Below, in pieces: positions 31,162 through 38,677 of a stretch of 64,000 nt of DNA; position 1 is the stretch's first letter; the number at the start of each line of letters is the position of its first letter. This DNA comes from Vibrio sp. LaRot3 (lineage in GTDB: Bacteria; Pseudomonadota; Gammaproteobacteria; Enterobacterales; Vibrionaceae): NCBI RefSeq assembly GCF_027587025.1, contig NZ_JAPPTI010000005.1, positions 1 to 64,000 on the forward strand. The letters run 5' to 3'. A model generated the notes under the pieces. The model was given only the letters and a program-made list of their open reading frames with translations. It did not search any database and was not told the origin of the DNA. The position numbers and the translations under genes were made by a program.

Positions 31162-31979
31162 TGTTTTCAGTTAATCAAGCCTTGGGTTACCAAGCGCCAC
31201 TCGACGTAAACAACCTCAGCGATGAGCAGACTGCAATCGCCATTGAGGGGCTGAACCTGTTCTATCAAAACACGCAGGCTTTAAGCGATATTTCGATGCG
31301 CATTCCGAAAGGGCAAGTGACAGCTTTTATCGGCCCATCAGGCTGTGGTAAATCGACGCTTCTGCGCTGTATTAATCGCATGAACGATCTGGTTGAAGGG
31401 TGTCAGGTCACCGGTAAGGTAAAACTGCATGGCAAAAACGTCTATCAACCCGATGTCGATGTAGCAACGCTACGTCGTCGAGTCGGGATGGTTTTCCAAC
31501 GTCCTAACCCATTCCCTAAATCCATTTATGAGAATGTGGTGTATGGCCTGCGTTTACAAGGCATTAAAAATAGCCGCCTATTAGATGATGCAGTGGAGCG
31601 TTCATTACGCGCCGCCGCATTGTGGGATGAAGTAAAAGATCGCTTGCACGAGAATGCTTTCGGTCTATCAGGTGGTCAGCAGCAGCGCTTGGTTATCGCA
31701 CGTGCAATCGCCATAGAACCAGAAGTCCTTTTGCTCGATGAGCCAACATCAGCGCTAGATCCAATCTCGACTTTAACCATCGAAGAACTGATCAACGAGC
31801 TGAAGACTAAGTACACCGTTGTCATCGTAACGCATAACATGCAACAAGCGGCGCGAGTCAGTGATCACACAGCGTTTATTCATATGGGGAAATTGATCGA
31901 GTACTCAGATACGGATTCTATTTTTACTTCGCCATTGAAAAAGCAGACGGAAGACTACATTACTGGTAGGTACGGTTAA
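31161..31979 (+). CDS. pstB: Phosphate ABC transporter ATP-binding protein PstB
   Basis: ATPase of the phosphate importer. Walker A is [14 protein letters not shown], the Q-loop is [14 protein letters not shown], the ABC signature is [14 protein letters not shown], Walker B is [12 protein letters not shown] and the switch His lies in VIVTHNMQQ. The 272 residues are slightly longer than E. coli PstB because of an N-terminal lead of about 25 residues. The next gene of the pathway, phoU, is separated by 351 bases of repeats. Confidence 0.97.
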   Translation: MFSVNQALGYQAPLDVNNLSDEQTAIAIEGLNLFYQNTQALSDISMRIPKGQVTAFIGPSGCGKSTLLRCINRMNDLVEGCQVTGKVKLHGKNVYQPDVDVATLRRRVGMVFQRPNPFPKSIYENVVYGLRLQGIKNSRLLDDAVERSLRAAALWDEVKDRLHENAFGLSGGQQQRLVIARAIAIEPEVLLLDEPTSALDPISTLTIEELINELKTKYTVVIVTHNMQQAARVSDHTAFIHMGKLIEYSDTDSIFTSPLKKQTEDYITGRYG

Positions 31980-31980
31980 A

Positions 31981-32277
31981 TTTGCTCGTCATATTTGGCG
32001 TTGTAACTCCGTTATCTGCGTAAATTCCCCCCAATCACATAGACAAGCTATGCTCATGGGGCTGAATTGACTGGATGCCTTGTTACAAGCACCAACTATT
32101 TAGAGCAAGCAGGGCGTAATATTTGGTGTTGTAACTTCGTTATCTGCTGATTGGATGCCTTGTTACAAGCACGAACTATTTAGAGCAAATAACGCGTCAT
32201 ATTTAGCACTGTAACTTGGTTATCTGCGTAAATTCCCCCTATTCACATAGGCGAGCTATGCTGATAAGAGTAAGGGG
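31981..32277. repeat. MITE/REP-like repeat cluster between pstB and phoU
   Basis: A 33-base module occurs three times at 31987-32019, 32115-32147 and 32195-32227. A 37-base module occurs twice at 32072-32108 and 32152-32188 with one difference. A middle module (about 32020-32071) recurs in altered form after the third copy. The first unit starts TTTGCTC and ends GAGCAA. Its outer modules are imperfect inverted repeats of each other, and the middle module is itself an inverted repeat (AATTCCCCC...CATAG / CTATG...GGGG...GAATT). The whole would fold into long hairpins as RNA or single-stranded DNA. There is no reading frame and no resemblance to integron attC sites. Confidence 0.85.
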
Positions 32278-32330
32278 AAGAGTCTTTAAGCCTATAAAAT
32301 CAATTAATTCAAAGGAGCAACACCCATTCC

Positions 32331-33029
32331 ATGAACTTCGGTCGCCACATTTCAGGTCAATTTAACGTCGAGCTAGAATCGATTCGTACCCACGTTTTAA
32401 CTATGGGTGGTTTAGTCGAACAGCAGCTCTCTTTTGCCATGCAGGCATTACATAAAGAGGATGTTGAGCTCGCGAGAAAAGTGGTGCGTGATGATCACAA
32501 AGTGAATGCAATGGAAGTCTCCATTGACGAAGCGTGTACTCGAATTATTGCCAAGCGCCAACCAACCGCAAAAGACTTGCGCTTGATTATGGCCATCATC
32601 AAAACCATTACGGATTTAGAGCGTATCGGTGATGTCGCGACCAAGATTGCTGAGGTAGCGATAGAAAGCCCGTCGTCTAAAGAGCGTCGATTCCAAGTTT
32701 CGTTAGAGCCGCTGTGTCGCCAAGCGGTCAATATGTTGCACCAAGTTCTTGATGCCTATGCGCGTATGGATGTTGATGCGGCTGCGGAAGTTTATAAGCT
32801 TGATGACAAGCTAGATGCAGAATATGAAGCGGTTATTCGTCAATTAATGACTTATATGATGGAAGACCCAAAGAATATTCCTAATATCCTGCAAGTGATG
32901 TGGTCTGCGCGTGCGATCGAACGTGTTGGTGACCGCTGCCAGAACATTTGTGAATACATCATCTACTTTGTCAAAGGCAAAGATATTCGTCACCTTGGTG
33001 AGCAAAGCATTGATGATGCATTGCGTTAA
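32331..33029 (+). CDS. phoU: Phosphate signalling protein PhoU
   Basis: Cytoplasmic three-helix-bundle dimer that links the Pst transporter to PhoR and restrains phosphate uptake. The 232 residues hold the two PhoU repeats with metal-binding E/D-x3-D motifs ([41 protein letters not shown]). The start [19 protein letters not shown] aligns with E. coli PhoU. Repeats separate it from pstB, so its expression may be partly uncoupled from the transporter genes. Its stop overlaps the stop of a convergent gene by four bases. Confidence 0.97.
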   Translation: MNFGRHISGQFNVELESIRTHVLTMGGLVEQQLSFAMQALHKEDVELARKVVRDDHKVNAMEVSIDEACTRIIAKRQPTAKDLRLIMAIIKTITDLERIGDVATKIAEVAIESPSSKERRFQVSLEPLCRQAVNMLHQVLDAYARMDVDAAAEVYKLDDKLDAEYEAVIRQLMTYMMEDPKNIPNILQVMWSARAIERVGDRCQNICEYIIYFVKGKDIRHLGEQSIDDALR

Positions 33030-33526
33030 AAATGTAGAATAACCCCAGCATTAAAAGTGGCCGATAAGTCACTGCTCAAAAAGCTCTTGCTCTTGTCTAT
33101 GTAATTGATGTCCATACCAGCTCGAACACCTAGATTTGAGTTAACGTTATACACCCAAGCAAACGCGGAACTAATCCCAGTTCCAGAACGTGTTTGGGTA
33201 TTTAAAATAGTTCGAGAACCTTCATATTCCAACATCCCTAGCTCAACTTGAAAACCTAGACTAGGCACTGTTGAGAAATCGTATTGTGCACCTAAGCGAT
33301 AGGTTTTGATCCGATCTTTGTCGGTTATAAATTCAGCGGATAGGTGGCTGTGGCTTAAATAGAGCGCATCTGTACCAAGTATGTCAGTCAATCCCAACTG
33401 TAATCCTCCTCCTGAAATACCTGAACCAAAGTAAGGCCCAAGTCTAACCTCGGGAGAAATATGAATATTGGCCAATGCCGTGCTACTTCCCATCAATAGG
33501 CCGAAAAATAGTAGTGTCTTTTTCAT
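33026..33526 (-). CDS. Small outer-membrane beta-barrel-like protein (166 residues)
   Basis: No family recognised. A Sec signal peptide ([18 protein letters not shown]) covers residues 1-19 or so. The mature part of about 147 residues alternates polar and hydrophobic strands with Gly/Tyr/Phe turns and ends in the aromatic C-terminus ...GVILHF, a typical signal for the Bam machinery. An 8-strand barrel is a fair inference. GAGGT seven bases before the ATG supports the start. It lies eight bases after the 226-residue barrel gene. The stop codon overlaps that of convergent phoU, leaving no room for an intrinsic terminator. Confidence 0.8.
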   Translation of the reverse strand: MKKTLLFFGLLMGSSTALANIHISPEVRLGPYFGSGISGGGLQLGLTDILGTDALYLSHSHLSAEFITDKDRIKTYRLGAQYDFSTVPSLGFQVELGMLEYEGSRTILNTQTRSGTGISSAFAWVYNVNSNLGVRAGMDINYIDKSKSFLSSDLSATFNAGVILHF

Positions 33527-33534
33527 TGTTTACC

Positions 33535-34215
33535 TCAGAAAGAAAATGCCCCGCCAATGGTCCATGTTACGTTGGAGTTATTCATTCCATAGTAAGTACC
33601 ATTCGGGTCAAGCAAGCTCACTTTTGCATATGGGTAGAAGTTAAAAATCGGTTTCATTGTGCCGATAGATACTTCCCATTCATTGGCGTGTCCTTGGTTA
33701 AAATCCACCATGTCAGACTGATCAGTAGCGTAGTGATGTTCATAGCGACCAGATAGATAAACATGCTCGAAGTAGCGAGCGATACCCAAATACGCAGAGT
33801 ATTTGTTCGCATCGTCCACCGTTAACCAAGAAAAGCCATTGCGCACGGCTTCAGCGGTAACCCCTGCCTTAACAGAATGTTTGTGCCAAAATCGGTTTAC
33901 CGACATCTCCGCTTTGTGGCTTTTAGTTTTAACACCATCGATATCGGCTATTTCTTTCATCAGCCAGTCATCATAGAGGCCGTACTCGTAATAAAAATTG
34001 AAGTGCAAAAAGGGGCTAGCTTGTAGTTTGTAGCCAATGCCCACTCCTAGCCAGTCATCGGTGTCAGCGCCAACAAAGAGATAGCTGTTGTCGTTAAGTG
34101 GGGCGGTTAGGCCAAGTTCTGCAAAATCCTTTTCAATAGAGAAGTTGATAGCCGCTTGAGTTGGCAAGCTCGCCAAACTGATAGCAGCTATCGATACTAT
34201 CGAAAGCTTGTTCAT
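33535..34215 (-). CDS. Outer-membrane beta-barrel-like protein (226 residues)
   Basis: No family recognised. A signal peptide of about 21 residues ends ASLPTQA. The mature protein is rich in Tyr, Phe, Trp and His, with alternating strand patterns (HFNFYYEYGLYDDWL; YSAYLGIARYFEHVYLSGRY) and ends ...WTIGGAFSF, again a barrel C-terminus. The size suits 8 to 10 strands. It is the middle gene of a three-gene exported set, 46 bases after the lipoprotein gene and 8 bases before the 166-residue gene, so the three are very likely one operon. Function unknown. Confidence 0.8.
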   Translation of the reverse strand: MNKLSIVSIAAISLASLPTQAAINFSIEKDFAELGLTAPLNDNSYLFVGADTDDWLGVGIGYKLQASPFLHFNFYYEYGLYDDWLMKEIADIDGVKTKSHKAEMSVNRFWHKHSVKAGVTAEAVRNGFSWLTVDDANKYSAYLGIARYFEHVYLSGRYEHHYATDQSDMVDFNQGHANEWEVSIGTMKPIFNFYPYAKVSLLDPNGTYYGMNNSNVTWTIGGAFSF

Positions 34216-34261
34216 GAGAAGAGTCCAGAAATTGCCCCTGATCTTTCAGGGGCGTTGTCGG

Positions 34262-34768
34262 TTACTTGTTTAGGCGTTGACGAACTGCATCGCGAATGGA
34301 TTGTTTGTTGATTTGCTCAGCATTAATAGCCGGAATCTCAGATGGATCTACTGGAGGCTTCGGTGGTAAAGGGCCACAATTCGCTCCATCATCAGGAGAG
34401 CCGCATTCTCCACCCCAAGTGGGCATGTCTTCTCCCATATCAGGTTGCGGGCGTTCTGGAACCATATCGGTTGGTAAGCCAAAGTCTGGGTCTACCTCTT
34501 GGTCAACACCGCCCCAAGTTGGAGGTAGTCTGTCAGGTGTGTTTTCCTCATCTATGATTGGAGGTTGAACTGGTGCAGCAGGAATTCCAAAGTTTGGGTC
34601 TTCGCCTTCAATAGGGAGGTCGGCTTCAGGAATAACTGGACCACTCCAAACTGGCGGTAGTCTATCTGGTGTTGCATCTGTATTTACGTTATTGGCTTTA
34701 TCAGAAGAAGAGCAGCCCGTCATTACCAATGAGCCAAGCAAAGTTGCGGCAATAAGTGTTTTTTTCAT
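34262..34768 (-). CDS. Proline-rich lipoprotein with internal repeats
   Basis: No family recognised. The N-terminus is a lipoprotein signal, LLGSLVMTGCSSSDK, with the lipobox LVMTGC; Ser at +2 predicts sorting to the outer membrane. The mature chain of about 150 residues is acidic, Pro- and Gly-rich and low in predicted structure. A unit reading TPDRLPP(V/T)W(S/G)G followed by (P)(D/N)FG(L/I)P occurs twice, and a third degenerate unit (DMPTWGGECGSP) has two extra cysteines. The last 25 residues (INKQSIRDAVRQRLNK) look helical and basic. A TTG two codons upstream is a less likely start. It opens the three-gene set. Confidence 0.78.
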   Translation of the reverse strand: MKKTLIAATLLGSLVMTGCSSSDKANNVNTDATPDRLPPVWSGPVIPEADLPIEGEDPNFGIPAAPVQPPIIDEENTPDRLPPTWGGVDQEVDPDFGLPTDMVPERPQPDMGEDMPTWGGECGSPDDGANCGPLPPKPPVDPSEIPAINAEQINKQSIRDAVRQRLNK

Positions 34769-34966
34769 GATCAATACCTAGTGTCAGAATTTTATCACTG
34801 GGTGTCCTTAATATTGGAACTATGCTGACAATCGATAAAGGCATCTCAATAGTGGCCGAGCAGCAAATCCTAAGTCGTCGTCCTTAACGAATCAGTGGGA
34901 ACAGGGCTTATAATATTGATAATAAAAATTAACTCTAATTGCTGTTTATGATGAGTCTGATAAGCG

Positions 34967-35896
34967 CTAGTTATTAGATGTTTGCTCACGTAATACGGCT
35001 TGGATTTGGTTGTATAGCCAAGTTACTAAAGGATTATTACGATATTTACTGTGGTAATAGGCCTGAACAGGATAGTGGAATGGTCGACCATTAACTCTAG
35101 CTTCCATTGCTCGAAGTTGAGGGTATTGTGTTATGGGAAAAAGGTTTGAGTGCGGCATGAATAAATCAGTATGTAAAATCACATCAACCGCAGCCATAGC
35201 AAACTCAGAGCGGAATTTCACTTTTGCCTCAATGCCTTCACGTTTCATAACTTCAGCAGCAAGACTGAAATCCTCATTCCAGCCGGGTGTAATGATAGAA
35301 GCAATGGCAAATCCCGCCATGTCTTGTGCGCAGACTTGCTTCTGATTGACCGGGTGATCTTTTCTAACAATGACTTGTGACGTTAGCTCGATAATTTGCT
35401 TGGAATAGACGTGTTTTGGGCATTCACAGTCGTAGTTAATGCCAAATAGTATCTCTCCATTTTGGATATCATCGAATGTGCTCTTGTTCCAACCTAGTAG
35501 CTCTACGCTGCAATTAGGCGCGATCTGGCTGAGTTTTTGATACAAAGTGCCAGATAAGCAGCTCAATACGATGGGTGATACAGCGATCTTTAATGATTGC
35601 TCCAATTTTAATGGATCAAACTCTTCTGACTGGTTCAACGTTGCAGCTAAACCGTCTAAGTGAGGGGTAATAGAATCCGCTAAGTTTTTAGAAAAAGGTG
35701 TTGCTTCTAGTCCGCCGTGAACTTTTACAAAAAGCTCATCATTAAAGTGATGGCGAAGTTTTTGTAGTGCTTGGCTAATGGCAGGTTGAGAGACGTAAAG
35801 TCTGCTGGAGGCTTTACGCATATTGAGCTCTTGAGACAGAACGAGAAACGTGCGTAATAGATTCAAATCTAAACTGTAAAAAAGATCCTTGTTCAT
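34967..35896 (-). CDS. LysR-family transcription regulator
   Basis: A 309-residue regulator. The N-terminal winged helix (about residues 9-68) contains LRTFLVLSQELNMRKASSRLYVSQPAISQALQ-type helices (seen as NMRKASSRLYVSQPAISQAL), and the C-terminal effector domain is of periplasmic-binding-protein type. The effector is unknown. AGGAGG lies five bases before the ATG. This site falls inside an inverted repeat at 35899-35946 that could block it in a long transcript from cutC. The exported set downstream is on the same strand, about 200 bases away, and could be a target, but nothing in the sequence proves that. Confidence 0.92.
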   Translation of the reverse strand: MNKDLFYSLDLNLLRTFLVLSQELNMRKASSRLYVSQPAISQALQKLRHHFNDELFVKVHGGLEATPFSKNLADSITPHLDGLAATLNQSEEFDPLKLEQSLKIAVSPIVLSCLSGTLYQKLSQIAPNCSVELLGWNKSTFDDIQNGEILFGINYDCECPKHVYSKQIIELTSQVIVRKDHPVNQKQVCAQDMAGFAIASIITPGWNEDFSLAAEVMKREGIEAKVKFRSEFAMAAVDVILHTDLFMPHSNLFPITQYPQLRAMEARVNGRPFHYPVQAYYHSKYRNNPLVTWLYNQIQAVLREQTSNN

Positions 35897-35898
35897 CT

Positions 35899-35946
35899 CA
35901 TCCTCCTAGGCTTTTGCAGCATGCTAGCATTAGTCGTAGGAGGATG
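35899..35946 (-). promoter_or_regulatory. Inverted repeat that covers the LysR ribosome binding site
   Basis: CATCCTCCTA (35899-35908, plus strand) and its exact complement TAGGAGGATG (35937-35946) lie 28 bases apart. In minus-strand RNA the second arm contains the AGGAGG that serves the LysR gene at 35896, and the first arm is its anti-sequence. The element starts about 22 bases after the cutC stop. It may instead act as a cutC 3' hairpin; there is no T-run. Confidence 0.5.
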
Positions 35947-35967
35947 AAATGTCGAATCTACAATCGG

Positions 35968-36717
35968 TTAGCTTTGTTGCAGTTCTTTCACTACCGATGA
36001 AATTTTGTTGCTGTCGGTAATTGGAACAATGTAATCGTCGATATCATCATTGCCCATTTTTACCTTATCACTGGCGTGTTGCATTAAGCTTGGTCGAGTG
36101 GATTTACCTGATAAATGCACCTGCTTTACCCCTGTATACTGGCAAATGTGTGCGACATTGCTCGCGGTTAGACCTGCGCCTGCCATAATCGCGACGCGAT
36201 CGTCGGCCAGTTCGACCATCTCTTTTAGCACTTCAATTCCTTGTTCTACATTGGCCGCTAATCCTGATGTCAGAATGCGTTCGCAGCCCAGTTCTACAAC
36301 GGTTTCAATCGCTTGACGAAAGTCTTGGCTTTGATCTATCGCGCGATGGAAGGTCACTCCTAAATTAAGGCTATGTGCTTTCTCGACCAACAGCTTAGCT
36401 TGCTCTAGGTCAATATCACCTTGAGGTGAGAGTACTCCAATCACCACCCCTTGTAGGCCAGCTTGCGCGGCAGCTTCAATATCAAGCAGCATGGCATCAA
36501 TATCTTGGGCGTCAAAGATGAAATCACCTTGGCGAGGTCGAATCATGGCGTAAACAGGCACACTAGAAAGCTTTCCTGCTTGTTGCATGAAACCAAAACT
36601 TGGCGTTAGTCCACCTATGGCTAAAGATGAACAGAGTTCGATACGAGTTGCACCACCAGCAATGGCTTGGTGAAGAGATTCTAAGTGATCAATACAGACT
36701 TCGACGTGGTAAGTCAT
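35968..36717 (-). CDS. cutC: CutC family protein
   Basis: TIM-barrel cytoplasmic protein named for copper homeostasis, though that role is disputed in several bacteria. The 249 residues start [18 protein letters not shown] and carry [60 protein letters not shown] and [12 protein letters not shown], all typical. No copper-responsive operator is recognised nearby. The gene lies between the tRNA-Tyr terminator and the LysR gene on the same strand. Confidence 0.95.
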   Translation of the reverse strand: MTYHVEVCIDHLESLHQAIAGGATRIELCSSLAIGGLTPSFGFMQQAGKLSSVPVYAMIRPRQGDFIFDAQDIDAMLLDIEAAAQAGLQGVVIGVLSPQGDIDLEQAKLLVEKAHSLNLGVTFHRAIDQSQDFRQAIETVVELGCERILTSGLAANVEQGIEVLKEMVELADDRVAIMAGAGLTASNVAHICQYTGVKQVHLSGKSTRPSLMQHASDKVKMGNDDIDDYIVPITDSNKISSVVKELQQS

Positions 36718-36854
36718 AGCAAATACTCATTGAATAAACTCAGGCTATTTTAACGGGAATTGCTTAATAGGATAGAGGTAAAGTTTAGTGCTTTGATTTC
36801 CGCAATTTGGGTTGAAAAATTATAGGAAAGGAGAGGATTGAGTGACTTTCAGAT

Positions 36855-36885
36855 GCAAAAAAGCCAGCTCGATGAGCTGGCTTTC
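36855..36885 (-). terminator. Terminator of the tRNA-Tyr operon
   Basis: On the minus strand AAAGCCAGCTC pairs with GAGCTGGCTTT across a 3-base loop and runs into six Ts. It lies about 20 bases past the 3' end of the last tRNA-Tyr. Confidence 0.9.
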
Positions 36886-36904
36886 GTCTTTCACAGAAAG
36901 AATA

Positions 36905-36989
36905 TGGTGGAGGGGGACGGATTCGAACCATCGAAGGCAGTGCCATCTGATTTACAGTCAGGTCCCTTTGGCCACTCGGGAACCCCTCC
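36905..36989 (-). tRNA. tRNA-Tyr (GUA), copy 3 in transcription order
   Basis: An 85-base class II tRNA with encoded CCA. The acceptor stem GGAGGGG pairs with CCCCUCC. The anticodon loop reads CUGUAAA with anticodon GUA, flanked by the stem CCUGA/UCAGA-type arm, and a long variable arm lies between it and the T arm GGTTCGAATCC. The GUA anticodon makes it a substrate for the Tgt and QueA encoded in this window. The sequence is identical to the copy at 37091-37175. Confidence 0.96.
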
Positions 36990-37090
36990 AGGGTGTTTTC
37001 TATTCTTTTTACGGAATAGCTTAAAAGATGATTTCCCAACACATCAATCAAGTTGTTCTCATGTTTAAAGGAAAAACATAAGAATAAATA

Positions 37091-37175
37091 TGGTGGAGGG
37101 GGACGGATTCGAACCATCGAAGGCAGTGCCATCTGATTTACAGTCAGGTCCCTTTGGCCACTCGGGAACCCCTCC
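37091..37175 (-). tRNA. tRNA-Tyr (GUA), copy 2 in transcription order
   Basis: Identical over 85 bases to the copy at 36905-36989, CCA encoded. A 101-base spacer separates the two; this spacer shares most of its length with the 85-base spacer before it, so gene and spacer were duplicated together. Confidence 0.96.
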
Positions 37176-37260
37176 AGGGTGTTTTTATACTTAAAAGATG
37201 ATTTCCCAACACATCAATCAAGTTGCTCTCATGTTCAAAGGAAAAACATAAGAAGAAATA

Positions 37261-37345
<85 letters not shown>

Positions 37346-37393
37346 AGGGTATTTTTATACTTAAGTGATGATTTCCCAACTCATCCCTTAAGT

Positions 37394-37430
37394 GCGGAGC
37401 GCATCATAGCAAACTCATAAACACTGTAAA
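37394..37430 (-). promoter_or_regulatory. Promoter of the tRNA-Tyr operon
   Basis: On the minus strand TTTACA (37430-37425) and TATGAT (37408-37403) are 16 bases apart, a strong sigma-70 match, followed by the GC-rich discriminator GCGCTCCGC. Such a discriminator is typical of stable-RNA promoters under stringent control. The first tRNA begins about 50 bases past the expected start of transcription. Confidence 0.8.
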
Positions 37431-37615
37431 GACTTTTTCTGCCAATTTTGAGTTGAATGATGCCTTTTTGGGCAAAGAGGTTCGTAAAAAGGGTTTTTAG
37501 CTTATTTTCAGCGTCGTAATTTACGTTCGGTGCGTCACTATTTACATTCCTTGACGTTTCTGTGGGAATTTTACGAGTACAATATAACCAGTTAATTTTG
37601 CAAGATATTATAACC

Positions 37616-38677
37616 ATGAAAAAAACTCTGATTCTGAGCATTTTGTCTGTGTCGATTATGGCGGCGTCGCCAACGGTTTTAGCGAAACAACCCTTTGGCC
37701 CACAGGCTGTAACGGTTGTTACCGAGCAAGTTCAAACTCACCAAGTTTCCCAGTCCCTTTCATTGATCGGTAAGCTCGAAGCGGCTCAATCTGTCATGGT
37801 TTCACCAGAAACCACAGGTAAAGTTGAAAAGATTGCAGTGAGCGCAAGCCAACAAGTTAAGCAAGGTCAGCTACTTATTCAGTTAAATGATGATAAAGCT
37901 CGCGCAGCGGTGAAAGAAGCAAAAGCCTACTTGGTTGATGAGCAGCGTAAGTTAAAAGAGTTTCAGCGTTTGGTTAAGCGCAATGCCATCACACAAACTG
38001 AAATTGATGCGCAAAAGGCCAGTGTTGAGATTGCTCAAGCACGCTTAGATGCGGCCAACGCCGATCTAAAAGATCTGCACATCAGTGCTCCGTTCGCCGG
38101 AACCGTCGGCTTTATTGATTTCAGCCGCGGTAAGATGGTTACAGCGGGCAGCGAACTGCTCTCTTTGGATGATCTCTCCGTGATGCAGTTAGATTTGCAA
38201 GTGCCAGAGCGTTACTTAGCCAAGCTATCGACAGGCATGGTCGTTACCGCAAGCACAGAAGCTTGGGGAGACACCATCTTTAGTGGAGAAGTGGTTGGCA
38301 TTGATTCACGCATCAATCAAGAAACACTAAACCTGCGTGTACGCATTCATTTCTCTAACGCCGAAAACAAGTTAAAACCGGGCATGCTGGTTTCTTCAAA
38401 CATGGACTTTCCTGCCATTAATGCACCGATTATTCCAGTGCAGGCACTTGAGTACTCAGGCACTAAACGCTACGTCTACGTTGTTGGTGAAGACCAAGTA
38501 GCGAAACGTACAGAGGTGCTGCTTGGTGCTCGCGTAGAAAACCAAGTGGTAATCACTAAAGGGTTAGAGGTTGGCGATAGCATTGTTGTTCAGGGTATTG
38601 TGAACATGCGTGATGGAGCCAAAGTGGTTGAGCAAGGTAGCCAACCAGCGAAACCAAACAGCAAAGGTGACAAGTAA
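37616..38677 (+). CDS. RND efflux periplasmic adaptor subunit
   Basis: Membrane-fusion protein linking an inner-membrane RND pump to an outer-membrane channel. The ATG at 37616 is preferred to a GTG at 37562 because it opens a signal peptide (KKTLILSILSVSIMAASPTVLA), giving 353 residues. The order is: a lipoyl half-motif (VSPETTGKVEKIAVSASQQV), a coiled-coil hairpin near residues 95-150, the second lipoyl half (ISAPFAGTVGFIDFSRGKMV), and beta-barrel and membrane-proximal domains. There is no lipobox, so it is not lipid-anchored. It overlaps the pump gene by one base. Substrate unknown. Confidence 0.93.
   Translation: MKKTLILSILSVSIMAASPTVLAKQPFGPQAVTVVTEQVQTHQVSQSLSLIGKLEAAQSVMVSPETTGKVEKIAVSASQQVKQGQLLIQLNDDKARAAVKEAKAYLVDEQRKLKEFQRLVKRNAITQTEIDAQKASVEIAQARLDAANADLKDLHISAPFAGTVGFIDFSRGKMVTAGSELLSLDDLSVMQLDLQVPERYLAKLSTGMVVTASTEAWGDTIFSGEVVGIDSRINQETLNLRVRIHFSNAENKLKPGMLVSSNMDFPAINAPIIPVQALEYSGTKRYVYVVGEDQVAKRTEVLLGARVENQVVITKGLEVGDSIVVQGIVNMRDGAKVVEQGSQPAKPNSKGDK

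Noticed and set aside
31981..32277. Integron attC (VCR-like) sites
   Set aside because: No integrase or cassette genes are nearby, and the ends TTTGCTC/GAGCAA do not carry the conserved attC core and inverse core.
31981..32277. CRISPR array
   Set aside because: Only two or three degenerate modules with inverted symmetry and unequal spacing; no cas genes.
33475..33756. Plus-strand frame opposite the two barrel genes
   Set aside because: It is antisense to two genes with signal peptides and good starts, and shows no start signal.
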